Part shown: piece by piece, positions 15,543 to 25,115 of the stretch
Layout of the letters: every line of letters starts with the position of its first letter
Numbering within the stretch: the first letter of the stretch is position 1
Assembly (NCBI GenBank): GCA_035712345.1
Contig: DASTAY010000007.1
Span: 1 to 57,003 of the forward strand
Length of the DNA: 57,003 bases
Source of the DNA: VRUE01 sp035712345
GTDB taxonomy: Bacteria > Actinomycetota > Thermoleophilia > Solirubrobacterales > 70-9
Reading direction: 5' to 3'
Made by a program: the position numbers and the translations under genes
Notes under the pieces: generated by a model
Seen by the model: only the letters and a program-made list of their open reading frames with translations
Databases searched by the model: none
What the model was told of the DNA's origin: nothing

Positions 15543-16097
15543 TTGGCGGCACAACGTGAATACGAGCTGGTCTTGATGCTGGACCCGGGGCAGGACGCCC
15601 CGGCCCGCGACGCTGTCGCCAAAGAGGCGAAGCAGCAGATCGAGGCCGCCGGGACGCTGAAGCACGAGAACGTCTGGGGACTGCGCAAGCTGGCCTACGA
15701 AATAGGCGGCCGCACCGAGGCCGACTACCGCTGGTTCCGTTTCGAGGCGCCGACCGAGCTGCTCGAGCAGCTCGACCACAACCTCAAGATCGCCGACGGC
15801 GTGCTGCGCTTCCGCATCTTCAAAGTCGACGCCGAGACGCCGGTGATGGCGCCGCCGGCGACCAGCGCGCCAGGGCCAGGAGCTTCGCGCGAGCGTCCAC
15901 CGCAGGCGGCGCCGCCCTCCGCCGCCGCGCCGGTCGAGGCGGCGGCACCTGCAGCCGCCGAGGCGGCCGCTCCGACCGCCGTCGCCGAGGCGGAGCCGAA
16001 ACCCGCTGCGGAGGCCACTGAGGCCGAGTCCGCCAGCCCCGAGCCGGAGCCCGCCGAGGCCCCGGCCGAGGGCGAGCCCGGCGACTCCGCCGCCTAG
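15543..16097 (+). CDS. rpsF: Ribosomal protein bS6 with an Ala/Pro/Glu-rich tail
   Basis: 184 aa starting with TTG at 15543. Residues 1-98 are a normal bS6 (REYELVLMLDPG, WGLRKLAYEI, YRWFRFEAP, IADGVLRFRIFKV), part of the 30S platform beside bS18. The last 80 or so residues are a low-complexity Ala/Pro/Glu extension that roughly doubles the usual length of about 95-100. The downstream ssb and rpsR genes form the classic S6-SSB-S18 operon. Confidence 0.93.
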   Translation: MAAQREYELVLMLDPGQDAPARDAVAKEAKQQIEAAGTLKHENVWGLRKLAYEIGGRTEADYRWFRFEAPTELLEQLDHNLKIADGVLRFRIFKVDAETPVMAPPATSAPGPGASRERPPQAAPPSAAAPVEAAAPAAAEAAAPTAVAEAEPKPAAEATEAESASPEPEPAEAPAEGEPGDSAA

Positions 16098-16193
16098 CGG
16101 CTTTTCGCCCAGATTCCGGCTTCGAGGGGGAGAGTCGCGCCGCCTGCGCTCTTAGACTGAGGTCTCGATAAACGATCTCGAGGAGTGAGAGCC

Positions 16194-16664
16194 GTGGCGG
16201 CTTCGAACATCAACGTGGTGGTCATCACCGGGAACCTGACCAAGGACCCCGAGCTGCGCAGCACCGGCGGCGGTACGTCCGTCTGCGAGCTGCGCGTCGC
16301 GGTCAACAGCCGGCGCAAAAACGGCCAGACCGGCGAATGGGAGGACAAGCCCAACTACTTCAACGTCGTCGTCTTCGGCGCTCAGGGCGACAACTGCGCC
16401 AACTACCTCTCCAAGGGGCGGCCGGTGGCAATCGAAGGTCGCCTCGACTGGCGCGAGTGGGACGCCAAAGACGGCAGCGGCAAACGTCAGGCGGTGCAGA
16501 TCGTCGCCAACTCGGTTCAGTTCCTCGGCTCGCGCGACGGCGGGGGCGGGAACGGCAACGGCAACGGCTTCACCCCGCAGAGCGACACGCCGGCCGACAC
16601 CTCCGACTACGACGCCGCGCCCGCCGGCGGTGGCGGAGGCGGGGACGACGACATCCCCTTCTAG
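16194..16664 (+). CDS. ssb: Single-stranded DNA-binding protein
   Basis: 156 aa. The GTG at 16194 is preferred because AGGAG lies 8 nt upstream; an in-frame GTG at 16185 overlaps that site. The OB fold begins INVVVITGNLTKDPELRST and includes KPNYFNVVVFGAQGDNCANYLSKG. A Gly/Asn-rich linker (GGGGNGNGNGF) leads to the acidic tip DDDIPF, which recruits replication and repair partners. It binds single-stranded DNA at forks and sits upstream of dnaB in this block. Confidence 0.95.
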   Translation: MAASNINVVVITGNLTKDPELRSTGGGTSVCELRVAVNSRRKNGQTGEWEDKPNYFNVVVFGAQGDNCANYLSKGRPVAIEGRLDWREWDAKDGSGKRQAVQIVANSVQFLGSRDGGGGNGNGNGFTPQSDTPADTSDYDAAPAGGGGGGDDDIPF

Positions 16665-16692
16665 CGCCGGGTCTGTAGCATCCCGGGCCGCA

Positions 16693-16959
16693 ATGCCCCG
16701 AGAGCGAGACAACGGAGCCCCTTCCCCACGCCGCGGACGGCGTGGGGCCGACCGCGTAAGGCCGCGCAAATACACGCGGATCAACTCCGAGGCGGTCGAC
16801 TACAAGGATCTCAACCTGCTGCGACGCTTCCTCTCCGACAAGGGGAAGACGCGTGGCCGCCGGGTGACCGGTCTCTCGCGCAAGCACCAGCGGCAGCTCT
16901 CGGTGGCGGTCAAGCGGGCGCGGGAGATCGCTCTGCTGCCTTACGTCGGAGAGCGTTGA
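16693..16959 (+). CDS. rpsR: Ribosomal protein bS18
   Basis: 88 aa, starting at the ATG 16693. It has a basic, disordered N-terminal 25 residues followed by the bS18 core: YTRINSEAVDYKDLNLLRRFLS, then GRRVTGLSRKHQRQLSVAVKRAREIALLPY. It pairs with bS6 on the 30S subunit. It shares its stop with the next start (TGATG), so rplI is coupled. Confidence 0.95.
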   Translation: MPRERDNGAPSPRRGRRGADRVRPRKYTRINSEAVDYKDLNLLRRFLSDKGKTRGRRVTGLSRKHQRQLSVAVKRAREIALLPYVGER

Positions 16960-17411
16960 TGGCCCAGGCGATCCTGCTCGAGGACGTCGAGAGCCTCGGC
17001 CAGCGCGGCGAACCGATCGACGTCGCCCCCGGCTACCTGCGCAACTACCTCGTCCCCCGCAAGCTCGCCGCCCCCGCCACGCCGGGAGCGCTCGAGCAGG
17101 CCCAGCAGCGCCAGGCCGCGGCCGAGAAGGCCGAGCGACTGCGGGCCGAGCGCGAAGAGCAGGCCGCTTCGCTGCTCTCCAAAACCGTGCTGACGATCCA
17201 ACAGCGCGCCGACGATGGCGGCAAGCTCTTCGGGTCGGTGGGAGCCAAGGAGATCGTCGACGCGATCCGCGAGGCGCGCGACCTGCGGATCGACAAACGC
17301 AAAGTCCGCCTCGAGCAGCCGATCCGCGAGATCGGCACCCACATGGTGGAGATCGAGCTCGCCGACGGCACGGTCGCCGCGGTGAAGACGATCGTCGCCG
17401 AGGAGTCCTGA
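16959..17411 (+). CDS. rplI: Ribosomal protein bL9
   Basis: 150 aa. The N-terminal rRNA-binding domain is AILLEDVESLGQRGEPIDVAPGYLRNYLVPRKLA, followed by the long charged helix (residues about 45-75) and the C-terminal domain with GKLFGSVGAKEIVDAI. The ATG at 16959 overlaps the rpsR stop; a TTG one codon earlier is not needed. Confidence 0.95.
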   Translation: MAQAILLEDVESLGQRGEPIDVAPGYLRNYLVPRKLAAPATPGALEQAQQRQAAAEKAERLRAEREEQAASLLSKTVLTIQQRADDGGKLFGSVGAKEIVDAIREARDLRIDKRKVRLEQPIREIGTHMVEIELADGTVAAVKTIVAEES

Positions 17412-17429
17412 GGCCACGGCGACTGGCCG

Positions 17430-18134
17430 GTGGCCTCGCTCAGCCCTCCCACCCGTCTGACCCGCCGCGCCCGCGCGCGGACGCGTTTCGGCTGGGCGCG
17501 CTCGGAGCGGGCCACGGTCGGGTTGGCAGCGGTTGCGCTGGGTGGGGCCGGCGTCGTCCTGGCGGGACAGTTCGGTCGCATGCTGCGGCGCCGCACGCAT
17601 GCGCTCGACAACGGCGAGCCCCTGGTCGAAGCGGCCCCGGCCGCCGCGCTCGACACGGTCAACGTCGCGGTCAGCGGCTACGGCACTGCGCCGCGCAGCG
17701 AGGTCGTGCTGTTCAACCTGCTCTCCGGCTTCCTCGGCGCTTTCGCCCTGGTGCGAATCTCGACCTGGGGTATCCGCGACCGCTGGTGGCCATTCGAGGA
17801 CGTCAGCGTGGGCGGTCGCCACATCCACCACTTCGTGCCCGGCATCCTGCTTGCCTTCGGCTCGGGCACGGTGGCCCTGCTGACCGACGACGAGGGGCTG
17901 GAAGACCGCCTGGCGATCGCGATGGGCGCCGGCATGGGGCTGACCTTCGACGAGGCGGCGCTGCTGCTCGACCTGCGCGACGTCTACTGGACCAGGGAGG
18001 GCCTGCTCAGCGTCCAGCTCAGCCTCGGCGCGACGGCGATCCTCAGCATCGCGATCCTCACCCGCCGCATCCTGCGCCGCGGCGAGCGCCAAAGAGAGGC
18101 GGCCGGACAGCTGCCGATCCCCCCACGCGCCTAG
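17430..18134 (+). CDS. Conserved-looking integral membrane protein, unknown function
   Basis: 234 aa from a GTG at 17430. A basic N-terminus is followed by about five TM segments. The central motif GGRHIHHFVPGILLAFGSG, with three His beside a membrane helix, could bind metal or heme. A later acidic motif GLTFDEAALLLDLRDVYW follows. I do not recognise a named family. It sits directly behind rplI (18-nt gap), so it is probably read from the ribosomal operon. It ends tail to tail with the next gene, the two TAG stops sharing CTAG. Confidence 0.7.
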   Translation: MASLSPPTRLTRRARARTRFGWARSERATVGLAAVALGGAGVVLAGQFGRMLRRRTHALDNGEPLVEAAPAAALDTVNVAVSGYGTAPRSEVVLFNLLSGFLGAFALVRISTWGIRDRWWPFEDVSVGGRHIHHFVPGILLAFGSGTVALLTDDEGLEDRLAIAMGAGMGLTFDEAALLLDLRDVYWTREGLLSVQLSLGATAILSIAILTRRILRRGERQREAAGQLPIPPRA

Positions 18135-18574
18135 ATCTGCGTCGCGATCAGCCCGATGAGCGCAGCGAACATCAGGCCGCAGAAACCCATCATCATCCGA
18201 TAGGTGCCGAGCAGGCGCTCGTCCATCGCCTGAAAACGGTCGTCGATCCGCTGGTACTGCTTCTCGAAGCGCTCGTCCACCTTTTCGAAGCGCTCGTCGA
18301 CCTTCTCGAAGCGTTTGTCGACCTTCTCGAAGCGCTCGTCGATCTTGTCGAAGCGCCTCTCGATCGCTTCGAAGCCCTCCCGCATCTCCCCCCGTACCGC
18401 AGCGAACTCCTCTTTCATCTCGCCTCGCACCGCAGCGAACTCGGTCTTCATCTCAACGCGCAGCCCGCGCACATCGGAGTCGACCCGGTCCACCTTCGCG
18501 CCGAGGTCGTCAATCCGGTCGTCGGTCCATCTGTCTCCCACGGGCGGTCCTCCCTCTGTTCTTATCGCCTCCAT
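18131..18574 (-). CDS. Tandem-heptad coiled-coil protein with a C-terminal TM anchor
   Basis: 147 aa. After a short polar N-terminus the chain is a long amphipathic coiled coil built from 7-residue repeats (FEKVDER, FEKVDKR and variants, about residues 65-120), ending in one TM helix (MMGFCGLMFAALIGLIA). This architecture resembles small DUF1640/Bdr-like tail-anchored proteins, but assignment is by shape only. The repeats show at DNA level as tandem 21-mers around 18250-18360, a place where unit number could vary. The start is supported by a TAnnnT box 6 nt upstream. Confidence 0.65.
   Translation of the reverse strand: MEAIRTEGGPPVGDRWTDDRIDDLGAKVDRVDSDVRGLRVEMKTEFAAVRGEMKEEFAAVRGEMREGFEAIERRFDKIDERFEKVDKRFEKVDERFEKVDERFEKQYQRIDDRFQAMDERLLGTYRMMMGFCGLMFAALIGLIATQI
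18250..18360. repeat. Tandem 21-bp coding repeats (heptad units)
   Basis: Near-identical units of the type TTCTCGAAGCGCTCGTCGACC recur four to five times in register, encoding the FEKVDER heptads. Slippage or recombination could change the copy number. Confidence 0.7.
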
Positions 18575-18580
18575 GATTGC

Positions 18581-18586
18581 ACCGTA
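18581..18586 (-). promoter_or_regulatory. TAnnnT box (TACGGT) of the coiled-coil gene
   Basis: On the minus strand TACGGT ends exactly 6 nt before the ATG at 18574-18572, predicting a leaderless transcript. Confidence 0.45.
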
Positions 18587-18756
18587 AAGGTTTCGGTGTC
18601 ACGCGGGGCGTGCACGATGCAAAAAGTCTGTGACGGGCAGGCGATCGGCATCCGCATTCTCCGCAAACCGCGAAGTCCCACCCCACCCCGGTCTGCTGCC
18701 TTGGCTACCTTGACCACGCCCGGCCTGCCGCCGGACGAAACCGGAAACTGAGAGAG

Positions 18757-20178
18757 ATGCCGCAGCCTTCCGCAACCCACGTCCCCCCGCAGAACATCGA
18801 GGCCGAGGAATCGGTGCTCGGCGCGATGCTGGTCGCCGAGCCGGCGCTGAGCCGGGTGATCGACGAGGTCAAGCTCAATGCCGAGGATTTCTACCTCGAG
18901 AAGCACGCGGCGATCTTCCGCGCCGTCCACGACCTCTACGCCGCCTCCAAGCCGGTCGACGAGCTCAGCGTCGCCGAGGCGCTGGTGCAGCGCAACGAGA
19001 TCGACGAGGCGGGGGGGCGCAACTACGTCGCCGAGCTGGCCGCCAAGGTGCCGGCCGCGGGCAACGCCAAGCACTACGCGGAGATCGTCCAGCAGAACTC
19101 GCTGCTGCGGCGCCTGCTCGGCGCCGGTCAGGAGATCCAGGGGTGGGTGCACGAACGCGAGGGCGAGCCGCGCGAGCTGTCCGAGCGGGCCGAGCGGCTG
19201 CTCTTCGAAGTCGCCCACAAAGAGCAGGCGAGCGACTTCCGCATGCTGTCGGAGATCCTCCACGACGAGGTCGACCGGCTCGAGAAGCTCTCCACCGGCG
19301 AGCTCGAGCTGACCGGCACCCCATCGGGCTTCCGCGACATCGATTCGATCACGGGGGGCTTTCAGCCCGGCAACCTGGTCATCGTCGCCGCCCGCCCGGC
19401 GATGGGAAAGTCGGCCATCGTCGCCAACATCGCCGAAAACGTCGCGGTCAAGCGCGGGATGCCGGTCGCCTTCTTCTCCCTGGAGATGTCGGAGGTCGAG
19501 CTGGCTCAGCGCTTCATCGCCTGCCGGGCGCGAATCTCCGGCGACAAGCTGCGCAAGGGCCAGGTCGCGCAGAAGGACTGGCCCAAGGTGGTGCGCGCCT
19601 GCAACGAGCTGGAGGAGGCGCCGCTCTGGTTCGACGACTCCTCCGACCTCGGTCTGCTCGACCTGCGGGCAAAGGCACGGCGCCTGCACGCGCAGACGCA
19701 GGACCAGGGCGGCCTCGGGCTGGTCATCGTCGACTACCTGCAGCTGATGCGCGCCGACGACCTGCGCGCCAATCGGGTCGAGCAGGTCGGGCAGATGAGC
19801 CGTGGCCTGAAGATCCTCGCCCGCGAGCTCGAGGTGCCGGTCCTGGCGATCTCCCAGCTCTCCCGCGCTCCCGAGCAGCGCAGCCCGGCGAAGCCGATGC
19901 TCTCGGACCTGCGCGAGTCGGGGTCGATCGAGCAGGACGCCGACCTGGTCGCCTTCCTCTACCGCGAGGACTACTACCGCGATCCCGAAGACGAGCCGGA
20001 CGGCTTGGCGGACGTGATCATCGCCAAGCACAGGAACGGGCCGATCGGCTCGCCGAAGCTGGTCTTCCTCGATCGCTTCCCCAAATTCGCCGACCACAGT
20101 GGTCACGAGGTGCCGGTCGAGCAGCCGGCCGGCGAAGAGCCGATGGACGGCACGGCAGCCGCCGGGCCTGCTTTCTGA
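18757..20178 (+). CDS. dnaB: Replicative DNA helicase
   Basis: 473 aa. Unwinds DNA at the replication fork as a hexamer. The N-terminal domain (PPQNIEAEESVLGAML) binds primase. The RecA-like C-domain has GFRDIDSITGGFQPGNL, Walker A ARPAMGKSA, the VAFFSLEMS segment, Walker B LVIVDYLQLM, and the DLRESGSIEQDAD arginine-finger region. A GAGAGAG stretch precedes the ATG at 18757. The loader-like gene starts in its stop codon (TGATG). Confidence 0.97.
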   Translation: MPQPSATHVPPQNIEAEESVLGAMLVAEPALSRVIDEVKLNAEDFYLEKHAAIFRAVHDLYAASKPVDELSVAEALVQRNEIDEAGGRNYVAELAAKVPAAGNAKHYAEIVQQNSLLRRLLGAGQEIQGWVHEREGEPRELSERAERLLFEVAHKEQASDFRMLSEILHDEVDRLEKLSTGELELTGTPSGFRDIDSITGGFQPGNLVIVAARPAMGKSAIVANIAENVAVKRGMPVAFFSLEMSEVELAQRFIACRARISGDKLRKGQVAQKDWPKVVRACNELEEAPLWFDDSSDLGLLDLRAKARRLHAQTQDQGGLGLVIVDYLQLMRADDLRANRVEQVGQMSRGLKILARELEVPVLAISQLSRAPEQRSPAKPMLSDLRESGSIEQDADLVAFLYREDYYRDPEDEPDGLADVIIAKHRNGPIGSPKLVFLDRFPKFADHSGHEVPVEQPAGEEPMDGTAAAGPAF

Positions 20179-20939
20179 TGGCGGCACGGCCCCGCAGCGA
20201 GCCCTTCGCCGAGCGCGCCTGCCCGCTCGGCGTCTGCGACGGCTCCGGTTGGATCCTCGGCCCCGAGGACGTGGCCCGCCCCTGCGAGTGCCGCGAAGAC
20301 CGGCTCAAGCGCGGCCGCATCCGCGGCGTCGCCTCGGCGATCCCACCCCGCTACCGCGGCGTCTCCTTCGACCGCCCCCCGGTCAGCGACATGAGCCGGG
20401 ACATGGCCGCCCGCCATGTCGTCAGCGCGGTTCAGGGCTTCGTCGAGGAGCTCGACGAGAACCTCGGCGCCGGCAGGGGGATGTGGCTGATGGGAAACAC
20501 GGGTACCGGCAAGACGACGCTGGGCATGCTGGTCGCCAAGGCCGCGCTTGCCGCCGGCCACACGGTCGCCGTCTACTTCACGCCGAAGCTGCTGACCCAG
20601 ATCCGCCAGACCTACCAGGCGACCGAGTCCGAAGACGCCTACGACGCCTTCTTCCGGCGCCTGACGTCGGTCGACCTCCTCTACATCGACGACCTTGGCG
20701 CCGAGCGCCACACCGACTGGGTGGTCGAGCAGCTCTACGCGCTGGTCAACGAGCGCTATGAGAACCAGCGCTCGATGCTGGTCACCAGCAACGCACGCCA
20801 GGACGTCGAGGAAGGGCGCAAGCAGCTCGAGGAGCAGATCGGCTCCCGCACGGTCTCGCGCCTGATCGAGATCTGCGACGACCCTCTGCCCCTCTTCGGC
20901 CCGGACCGGCGCGAGCAGGCGCGCGCGGTCGGCGCCTAG
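20178..20939 (+). CDS. DnaC-like helicase loader ATPase with an N-terminal Cys cluster
   Basis: 253 aa. AAA+ ATPase of the DnaC/IstB type: Walker A MGNTGTGKTTLG, Walker B DLLYIDDLGAE and sensor region MLVTSNARQD. It probably loads DnaB onto DNA or helps restart forks, since it is coupled directly to dnaB. The N-terminus holds four Cys in CPLGVCDGSGW...CECRED, likely a small zinc ribbon as in DnaI/DnaC relatives. The ATG is 20178, overlapping the dnaB stop. IstB of a transposon is unlikely because no IstA or inverted ends are nearby. Confidence 0.85.
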   Translation: MAARPRSEPFAERACPLGVCDGSGWILGPEDVARPCECREDRLKRGRIRGVASAIPPRYRGVSFDRPPVSDMSRDMAARHVVSAVQGFVEELDENLGAGRGMWLMGNTGTGKTTLGMLVAKAALAAGHTVAVYFTPKLLTQIRQTYQATESEDAYDAFFRRLTSVDLLYIDDLGAERHTDWVVEQLYALVNERYENQRSMLVTSNARQDVEEGRKQLEEQIGSRTVSRLIEICDDPLPLFGPDRREQARAVGA

Positions 20940-20963
20940 AACCAGGCATTATCTCCTGCCGTC

Positions 20964-22334
<1,371 letters not shown>

Positions 22335-22343
22335 AGTCCAGAC

Positions 22344-23027
22344 GTGGCTTCCGGTAGACGCACCGCCAACGAGCGGCTGCCCCGGGGCCGTCACGGGCTA
22401 CCGCGGGAGGCGGTGACGGAGTCCCAGCGGCGGCGCATCCTGCAAGCGATGATCGAAGTCGTCGCCGAGCGCGGCTATCCGGAGACGCGCGTGGTCGACG
22501 TGATCGCTGTCGCCGGGGTCTCGAGGAAGACGTTCTACGAGCTCTTCGCGAGCAAGGAGGATTGCTTCCTCGCCGCCTACGACGTGCTGCTCGGCAACCT
22601 GCTCGGCGATACCGCGCGAGGCTTCGAGTCCAAGCCGGGAGCGCCCTGGGCGGAGCGGGTGGCGGCCGGGCTCGGCGAACTGCTGAAACATCTCGCCGAG
22701 CACCCCGACGAGGGACGCTTCGCGATCGTCGAGGTGCTCGCCGCCGGCCCCAAGGCGCTCGCCCGCCGCGACGCCGCCCTGCGCCAGTTCACCGGGTTTC
22801 TGGATGCCGGCCGGGCGGAGACATCGGTCGAGCTGCCGGGCATCACCTCGCTCTCGCTCGCGGGGGGGATCAACGAGCTGCTCTACAGCGAGATCCTCCA
22901 CGGCGCCTCGGCGCGCCTGCCGAGCCGCCTGCCGGACCTGATGTTCTGGATAACGCTGCCGTTCTTGGGCGCGGAGGGCGCCGCCGAGGAGCGCGAGCGG
23001 GTGCGCCTCTCGATGCTGGAGAGCTGA
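22344..23027 (+). CDS. TetR-family transcriptional regulator
   Basis: 227 aa. The N-terminal helix-turn-helix spans residues about 30-75: RRRILQAMIEVVAERGYPETRVVDVIAVAGVSRKTFYELFASKEDCFLAAY is the standard TetR DNA-binding unit. The C-terminal ligand domain is variable and gives no hint of the ligand. It lies just upstream of the mce/secreted-paralogue region and reads the same way as the first two paralogues, making it a candidate regulator of that region (inference only). Confidence 0.88.
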   Translation: MASGRRTANERLPRGRHGLPREAVTESQRRRILQAMIEVVAERGYPETRVVDVIAVAGVSRKTFYELFASKEDCFLAAYDVLLGNLLGDTARGFESKPGAPWAERVAAGLGELLKHLAEHPDEGRFAIVEVLAAGPKALARRDAALRQFTGFLDAGRAETSVELPGITSLSLAGGINELLYSEILHGASARLPSRLPDLMFWITLPFLGAEGAAEERERVRLSMLES

Positions 23028-23258
23028 TTCGTCGATCGGCCGATCCTTTGGCCGGGCAACCGGGTTACATAAGGGCCGAGGCTGGGTATCGGCGCCTCGC
23101 GGTGCCGTAGACGGCGCCGGCGGGCGAATCGACCCACCTCGCAAAAGCCAAAGGGCTAACAGCAATTCAAAGAGATGCGCTGGTAGCGTTGGAGTGGGAT
23201 AAACACGATGTTCTACGGTCGCGACCCCACAGGCGGCGGGCCAAAAGGAGAGAAGAGA
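23028..23258. other. Intergenic leader region before the first secreted paralogue
   Basis: Holds a short palindrome GATCGGCCGATC followed by CTTT just after the TetR gene (a weak terminator at best) and an AGGAGA ribosome binding site near 23249 for the next gene. The sequence GGGATAAAC about 55 nt upstream could be a -10 region. Nothing else was recognised. Confidence 0.3.
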
Positions 23259-24056
23259 ATGCGAAGAAAGCTGATGCTGGCGCTCGCTGTCACGGCGGTA
23301 CTCTCGCTGGGCGCGGCCGCGGTAGCGAGTGCACTGACCTCGACCACCCTGCGGGCGGGGAACCTGATCGTTACCTTCGGCGGTGGCACCTCGCCGTCGA
23401 AGCTGCCGAAGACCAAGTACACCCCCGTCACCACGACGATCTTCGGCAAGATCAAAACCAGTGACGGCACCCACCCGTCTGCTCTGCGCGAAGCGGTAGT
23501 CGACATCGACAAGGACGTGAAAATCAACGTCAAGGGCTTCCCGGTCTGCAAGCCGGGCCAGCTCGAGGCGCGCGACACCAAGGCCGCGATGAAGGTCTGC
23601 GGCAAGACCGTGCTGGGCAGTGGTCTCGCCCACATCGAGATCGCCTTCCCCGAACAGAAGCCGATCCTGGTGGCGAGCCCGATCACCGTCTTCAACGGAG
23701 GCGAACATGGTGGCAAGGTGAAGCTGCTGATCCACGTCTTCATCACGGTTCCGGTGCCTGCGGCGATCGTCACCGAAGTGACGATCCAGCGCAAGGGCTC
23801 GGGCGTCCACTCGATCGCGAAGGTCCCGGTTGCCGCCGGTGGCAGCGGCTCGGCGATCGACTTCAATTTCAAGCTCGGCAAGATCTACTCCTACAAGGGC
23901 AAGAAGGTCGGCTACTTCGAAGCCAAATGCCCGGACGGGGTGTTCAAGGTGAACGCGAAGAAGGTCCTGTTCAAAAACGAAGCAAAGATCCCGGGAGTCG
24001 CCGCCCAGACGTCGCTCAAGGGAGGCCTGGCGGTTCCCTGCAAGCCCAAGGGCTAG
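23259..24056 (+). CDS. Secreted four-cysteine paralogue family, member P1
   Basis: 265 aa, starting at the ATG 23259 with AGGAGA upstream. It has a signal peptide (KLMLALAVTAVLSLGAAAVASA), then the pattern LRAGNLIVTFGGGTSPSKLPK, an IDKDVKINVKGFPVCKPGQL segment, AAMKVCGKTVLGSGLAHIEI, EQKPILVASPITVFNGG and YFEAKCPDGVFK, with a last Cys at the C-terminus. Four Cys are shared by all five members in the window, which suggests two disulfides. The fold is probably beta-rich. Function is unknown. All members lie beside mce or MMPL genes, so a role with those transporters is inferred. P1 and P2 are tandem copies. Confidence 0.7.
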   Translation: MRRKLMLALAVTAVLSLGAAAVASALTSTTLRAGNLIVTFGGGTSPSKLPKTKYTPVTTTIFGKIKTSDGTHPSALREAVVDIDKDVKINVKGFPVCKPGQLEARDTKAAMKVCGKTVLGSGLAHIEIAFPEQKPILVASPITVFNGGEHGGKVKLLIHVFITVPVPAAIVTEVTIQRKGSGVHSIAKVPVAAGGSGSAIDFNFKLGKIYSYKGKKVGYFEAKCPDGVFKVNAKKVLFKNEAKIPGVAAQTSLKGGLAVPCKPKG

Positions 24057-24072
24057 CAGGTCAAGACGGAGT

Positions 24073-24092
24073 GGCTCGCCATCGGGCGAGCC
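24073..24092 (+). terminator. Upstream hairpin of a tandem terminator
   Basis: GGCTCGCC/GGCGAGCC stem just before the strong terminator at 24099. Confidence 0.4.
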
Positions 24093-24098
24093 GGCAAA

Positions 24099-24125
24099 GG
24101 GGCGGCCCTCGGGCCGCCCCTTTTT
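24099..24125 (+). terminator. Rho-independent terminator after P1
   Basis: A perfect 10-bp GC stem (GGGGCGGCCC/GGGCCGCCCC) with a 2-nt loop, directly followed by TTTTT. It ends the transcript of P1. Confidence 0.85.
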
Positions 24126-24255
24126 CTTGCTCTTTGCGTTGCGGGAACAGGTAGGCGACGTCGGTGCCCCAACTGGTACTTTGCGGGTCCATCCAATAAA
24201 CGCCCGTGACAAAAGGCAAGGGTCCGAGCCGACGCGGGCAGAGGGAGGAAGACAT

Positions 24256-25050
24256 ATGCGCAAGAAGCTGGTGTTGGCGCTTGCCCTTGCGGCGGTGACG
24301 TCCCTTGGCGTGGTCGCGCTCGCAAACGCGGTGCAGATCACCCTGCGAGCAGGGAATGTGGTCACGACCTTCGGCGGCAGCACCTCGCCGAAAGCAATGC
24401 CGAAGAACAAGTACGTGCCTGTCACCACCAACATCTTCGGCAAGATCGGCACGGCCGACGGCGGACACCCTCCGGCCCTGCGAGAAGTCGAATTCGACAT
24501 CGACAAGGACGTGAAGATCAACGTCAAGGGCTTTCCGGTCTGCAAACCGGGTCAGCTCGAGGCGCGCGACACGAACGCCGCGATGAAGGTCTGCGGGAGC
24601 ACCGTCCTCGGAAAAGGCATAGCACACGTCGAGATCGCCTTTCCGGAACAGAAGCCGATCCTCGTCAAAAGCCCTCTGACCGTCTTCAATGGCGGCGAAA
24701 AGGGTGGCAAGGTCAAGCTGCTGATCCATATTTTCATCACCGTGCCGGTTCCAGCCGCTGTGGTCACCGAAGTGACGATCTCGCGCAAGGGCACCGGAAT
24801 CCACTCGGTCTCGAAAATCCCGGTTGTCGCCGGTGGCAGCGGCTCGGCCATCGACTTCAATTTCAAGCTCGGCAAGACCTACTCCTACAAGGGCAAGAAG
24901 GTCGGCTACTTCGAAGCCAAATGCCCGGACGGGGTGTTCAAGGCCAATGTGAAGAAGATCGTCTTCAAGAACGAAGCACACACCCCTAGGGAAGCTGCCC
25001 AGACCTCGTTGAAAGGCGCACTCGCGGTGCCTTGCGTCGGCAAGGGTTGA
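24256..25050 (+). CDS. Secreted four-cysteine paralogue family, member P2
   Basis: 264 aa, from the ATG 24256 with GGAGG seven nt upstream. It has a signal peptide (KLVLALALAAVTSLGVVALANA) and the same landmarks as P1: LRAGNVVTTFGGSTSP, VNVKGFPVC-type GFPVC, MKVCGSTVLGKG, SPLTVFNGG and FEAKCPDGVFK, with a terminal Cys. The 3' part is nearly identical at DNA level to P1 (111 of 113 bases, 24831-24943 versus 23837-23949), while the 5' parts differ more. That points to a tandem duplication with later gene conversion. It ends at a two-way terminator shared with the mce operon. Confidence 0.7.
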   Translation: MRKKLVLALALAAVTSLGVVALANAVQITLRAGNVVTTFGGSTSPKAMPKNKYVPVTTNIFGKIGTADGGHPPALREVEFDIDKDVKINVKGFPVCKPGQLEARDTNAAMKVCGSTVLGKGIAHVEIAFPEQKPILVKSPLTVFNGGEKGGKVKLLIHIFITVPVPAAVVTEVTISRKGTGIHSVSKIPVVAGGSGSAIDFNFKLGKTYSYKGKKVGYFEAKCPDGVFKANVKKIVFKNEAHTPREAAQTSLKGALAVPCVGKG

Positions 25051-25077
25051 GACGAGGCCCACTTCGCATCGGAATCC

Positions 25078-25107
25078 AAAAGGGGCGGCCTACGGGCCGC
25101 CCCTTTT
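25078..25107. terminator. Bidirectional terminator between P2 and the mce operon
   Basis: AAAAGGGGCGGCC and GGCCGCCCCTTTT form a perfect 13-bp inverted repeat with a 4-nt loop. A U-run follows the stem in both directions, serving P2 (+) and the last mce gene (-). Confidence 0.88.
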
Positions 25108-25115
25108 GCTTGGGC

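Noticed and set aside
20178..20939. IstB transposition helper
   Set aside because: The ATPase resembles IstB but is coupled to dnaB, has an N-terminal Cys cluster and has no IstA or terminal repeats nearby, so a DnaC-like loader is preferred.
20949..20954. TTATCT as a leaderless -10 box for purA
   Set aside because: It lies 9 nt before the ATG but does not fit TAnnnT. Evidence is too weak to list as a promoter.
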